From: Chryseobacterium sp. LAM-KRS1 | GTDB taxonomy: Bacteria > Bacteroidota > Bacteroidia > Flavobacteriales > Weeksellaceae | NCBI RefSeq assembly: GCF_013184525.1 | Contig: NZ_JAAOIZ010000001.1 | Span: 806,001 to 870,000 of the forward strand | Direction of reading: 5' to 3' | DNA length: 64,000 bases | Shown: positions 63,240 through 64,000 of the stretch, in pieces | How the letters are laid out: each line of letters starts with the position of its first letter | Position numbering within the stretch: position 1 is the stretch's first letter | Position numbers and translations under genes: made by a program | Notes under the pieces: model-generated | Database searches by the model: none | What the model saw: only the letters and a program-made list of their open reading frames with translations | What the model was told of the DNA's origin: nothing

Positions 63240-64000
63240 ATGGAACAACAACCTTTGCCCTTTACGGGCTATCAGAAGTTTGTCATATTTATTTTAGCAA
63301 TTACCCAGTTTACGGTAATATTGGATTTTATGGTAATGTCTCCACTGGGCGATATGCTCATGAAATCACTTAGCCTAAAACCTTCAGCTTTTGGCTTTGC
63401 CGTTTCTGCCTACGCTTTCAGTGCGGGAGTTTCAGGATTGCTGACGGCAGGTTTTGCCGACAGATTTGACAGGAAAAAACTTTTACTATTTTTTTATATC
63501 GGATTTATTATCGGAACTATTTTTTGCGGTATGGCACAATCTTATGCGGCCCTGGTCGCCGCGAGAATTATTACAGGCCTTTTTGGAGGAGTGATAGGCT
63601 CTATTTCTATGGCTATTATAACTGATTTGTTTGTGCTGCAACAAAGAGGTAGGGTAATGGGATTTATTCAGATGGGCTTCGGAGGAAGCCAGGTTCTTGG
63701 GGTGCCTATCGGGCTTTATCTGGCTAATAAATGGGGCTGGGAAGCACCTTTCTGGATGGTAGCGGCTTTGAGTGTCATTATTGCTGTTTTAATTTTCCTG
63801 AAATTGCAGCCTGTAAACAAACATCTTTCGGTACAACGGGATAAATCTGCTTTTCAGCATTTGTGGCATACAATTGCAAAAAGTAATTACAGGGTAGGAT
63901 TTGCCGCTACAGCCTTACTTTCCATCGGAGGTTTTATGATGATGCCTTTCGGAAGTGCGTTTGCAGTTAATAACCTTGGGCTTACCAATGAACAGCTTCC
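63240..64000 (+). CDS. MFS efflux transporter (3' end outside window)
   Basis: The ATG at 63240 opens a frame that runs to the window end without a stop (253 residues visible). The sequence is hydrophobic with typical MFS blocks: first helix with QFTVILDFMVMSPLGD, cytoplasmic loop GFADRFDRKKLLLFF, then ARIITGLFGGVIGSIS and the loop after helix 5 with GVPIGLYLANKWGWEAPF. It resembles drug or sugar efflux pumps of the DHA1/AraJ kind. Next to a TetR gene. Confidence 0.87.
   Translation, partial: MEQQPLPFTGYQKFVIFILAITQFTVILDFMVMSPLGDMLMKSLSLKPSAFGFAVSAYAFSAGVSGLLTAGFADRFDRKKLLLFFYIGFIIGTIFCGMAQSYAALVAARIITGLFGGVIGSISMAIITDLFVLQQRGRVMGFIQMGFGGSQVLGVPIGLYLANKWGWEAPFWMVAALSVIIAVLIFLKLQPVNKHLSVQRDKSAFQHLWHTIAKSNYRVGFAATALLSIGGFMMMPFGSAFAVNNLGLTNEQL

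Noticed and set aside
1..64000. CRISPR arrays, tRNA or rRNA genes, insertion sequences, phage genes
   Set aside because: No regular repeat-spacer pattern, transposase, integrase, or tRNA-like folding was recognised while reading; a dedicated search was not possible.

Overview
The window is a stretch of chromosome from a Gram-negative Bacteroidota, most like Chryseobacterium or a relative (Flavobacteriia, Weeksellaceae). The grounds are the low G+C and A/T-rich spacers, repeated TAnnTTTG -7 boxes with little Shine-Dalgarno signal, SPII lipoproteins, GG-leader peptides of the kind annotated as bacteriocins in Chryseobacterium, and the protein families present. I see no tRNA, rRNA, CRISPR array or intact insertion sequence.

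Layout. 1-9008: L-arabinose operon (secreted GH51 arabinofuranosidase cut by the window edge, AraB, AraD, AraA, a lipoprotein mutarotase, an SSS sugar/Na+ symporter), ended by a strong terminator facing a minus-strand GH5-ricin lipoprotein (9088-10806). 11453-12139: NUDIX-type AraR regulator. 12654-22618: six-gene arabinoxylan operon (GH127, CE20-like acetylesterase, GPH transporter, GH10, GH43, GH67) without SusC/SusD. 22733-28290: small secreted protein, AraC regulator, transaldolase, galK-galT, HAD phosphatase. Together these genes free arabinose, xylo-oligosaccharides and methylglucuronate outside the cytoplasm, import them, and pass arabinose to the pentose phosphate pathway. A shared inverted repeat (consensus AAGTGT-N7-ACACTT) lies before araB, before araR and before the transaldolase gene, with a degenerate copy before the xylan operon. 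It is probably the AraR operator and ties these units into one regulon.

28346-50769 is accessory: three AraC-like regulators, two RibD/DHFR-like reductases, a class C beta-lactamase-fold lipoprotein, a DJ-1/PfpI protein, several alpha/beta hydrolases, an aminoglycoside-phosphotransferase-like kinase, a MATE pump, a Pit phosphate transporter, two universal stress proteins, and two MarR regulators (one fused to GNAT), each with a clear palindrome at its own promoter. Three small GG-leader peptide genes are found here: one (33601) heads a little cassette with a WH-motif protein and a secreted S9-like hydrolase; two others (41788, 41962) lie in tandem on the minus strand. Between 46721 and 47009 lies a mosaic of two dead gene pieces (serine hydrolase tail plus universal stress protein middle).

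50821-64000: a stand-alone adenylation-carrier-reductase enzyme (short NRPS/carboxylate reductase type), two paralogous secreted proteins, a two-component propeller-type sensor kinase with its LuxR response regulator, an OmpH/Skp chaperone, a secreted endonuclease/phosphatase-fold lipoprotein, and a TetR regulator followed by an MFS transporter cut by the window end.

All assignments are from reading the sequence and remembered family knowledge; no database search was run.
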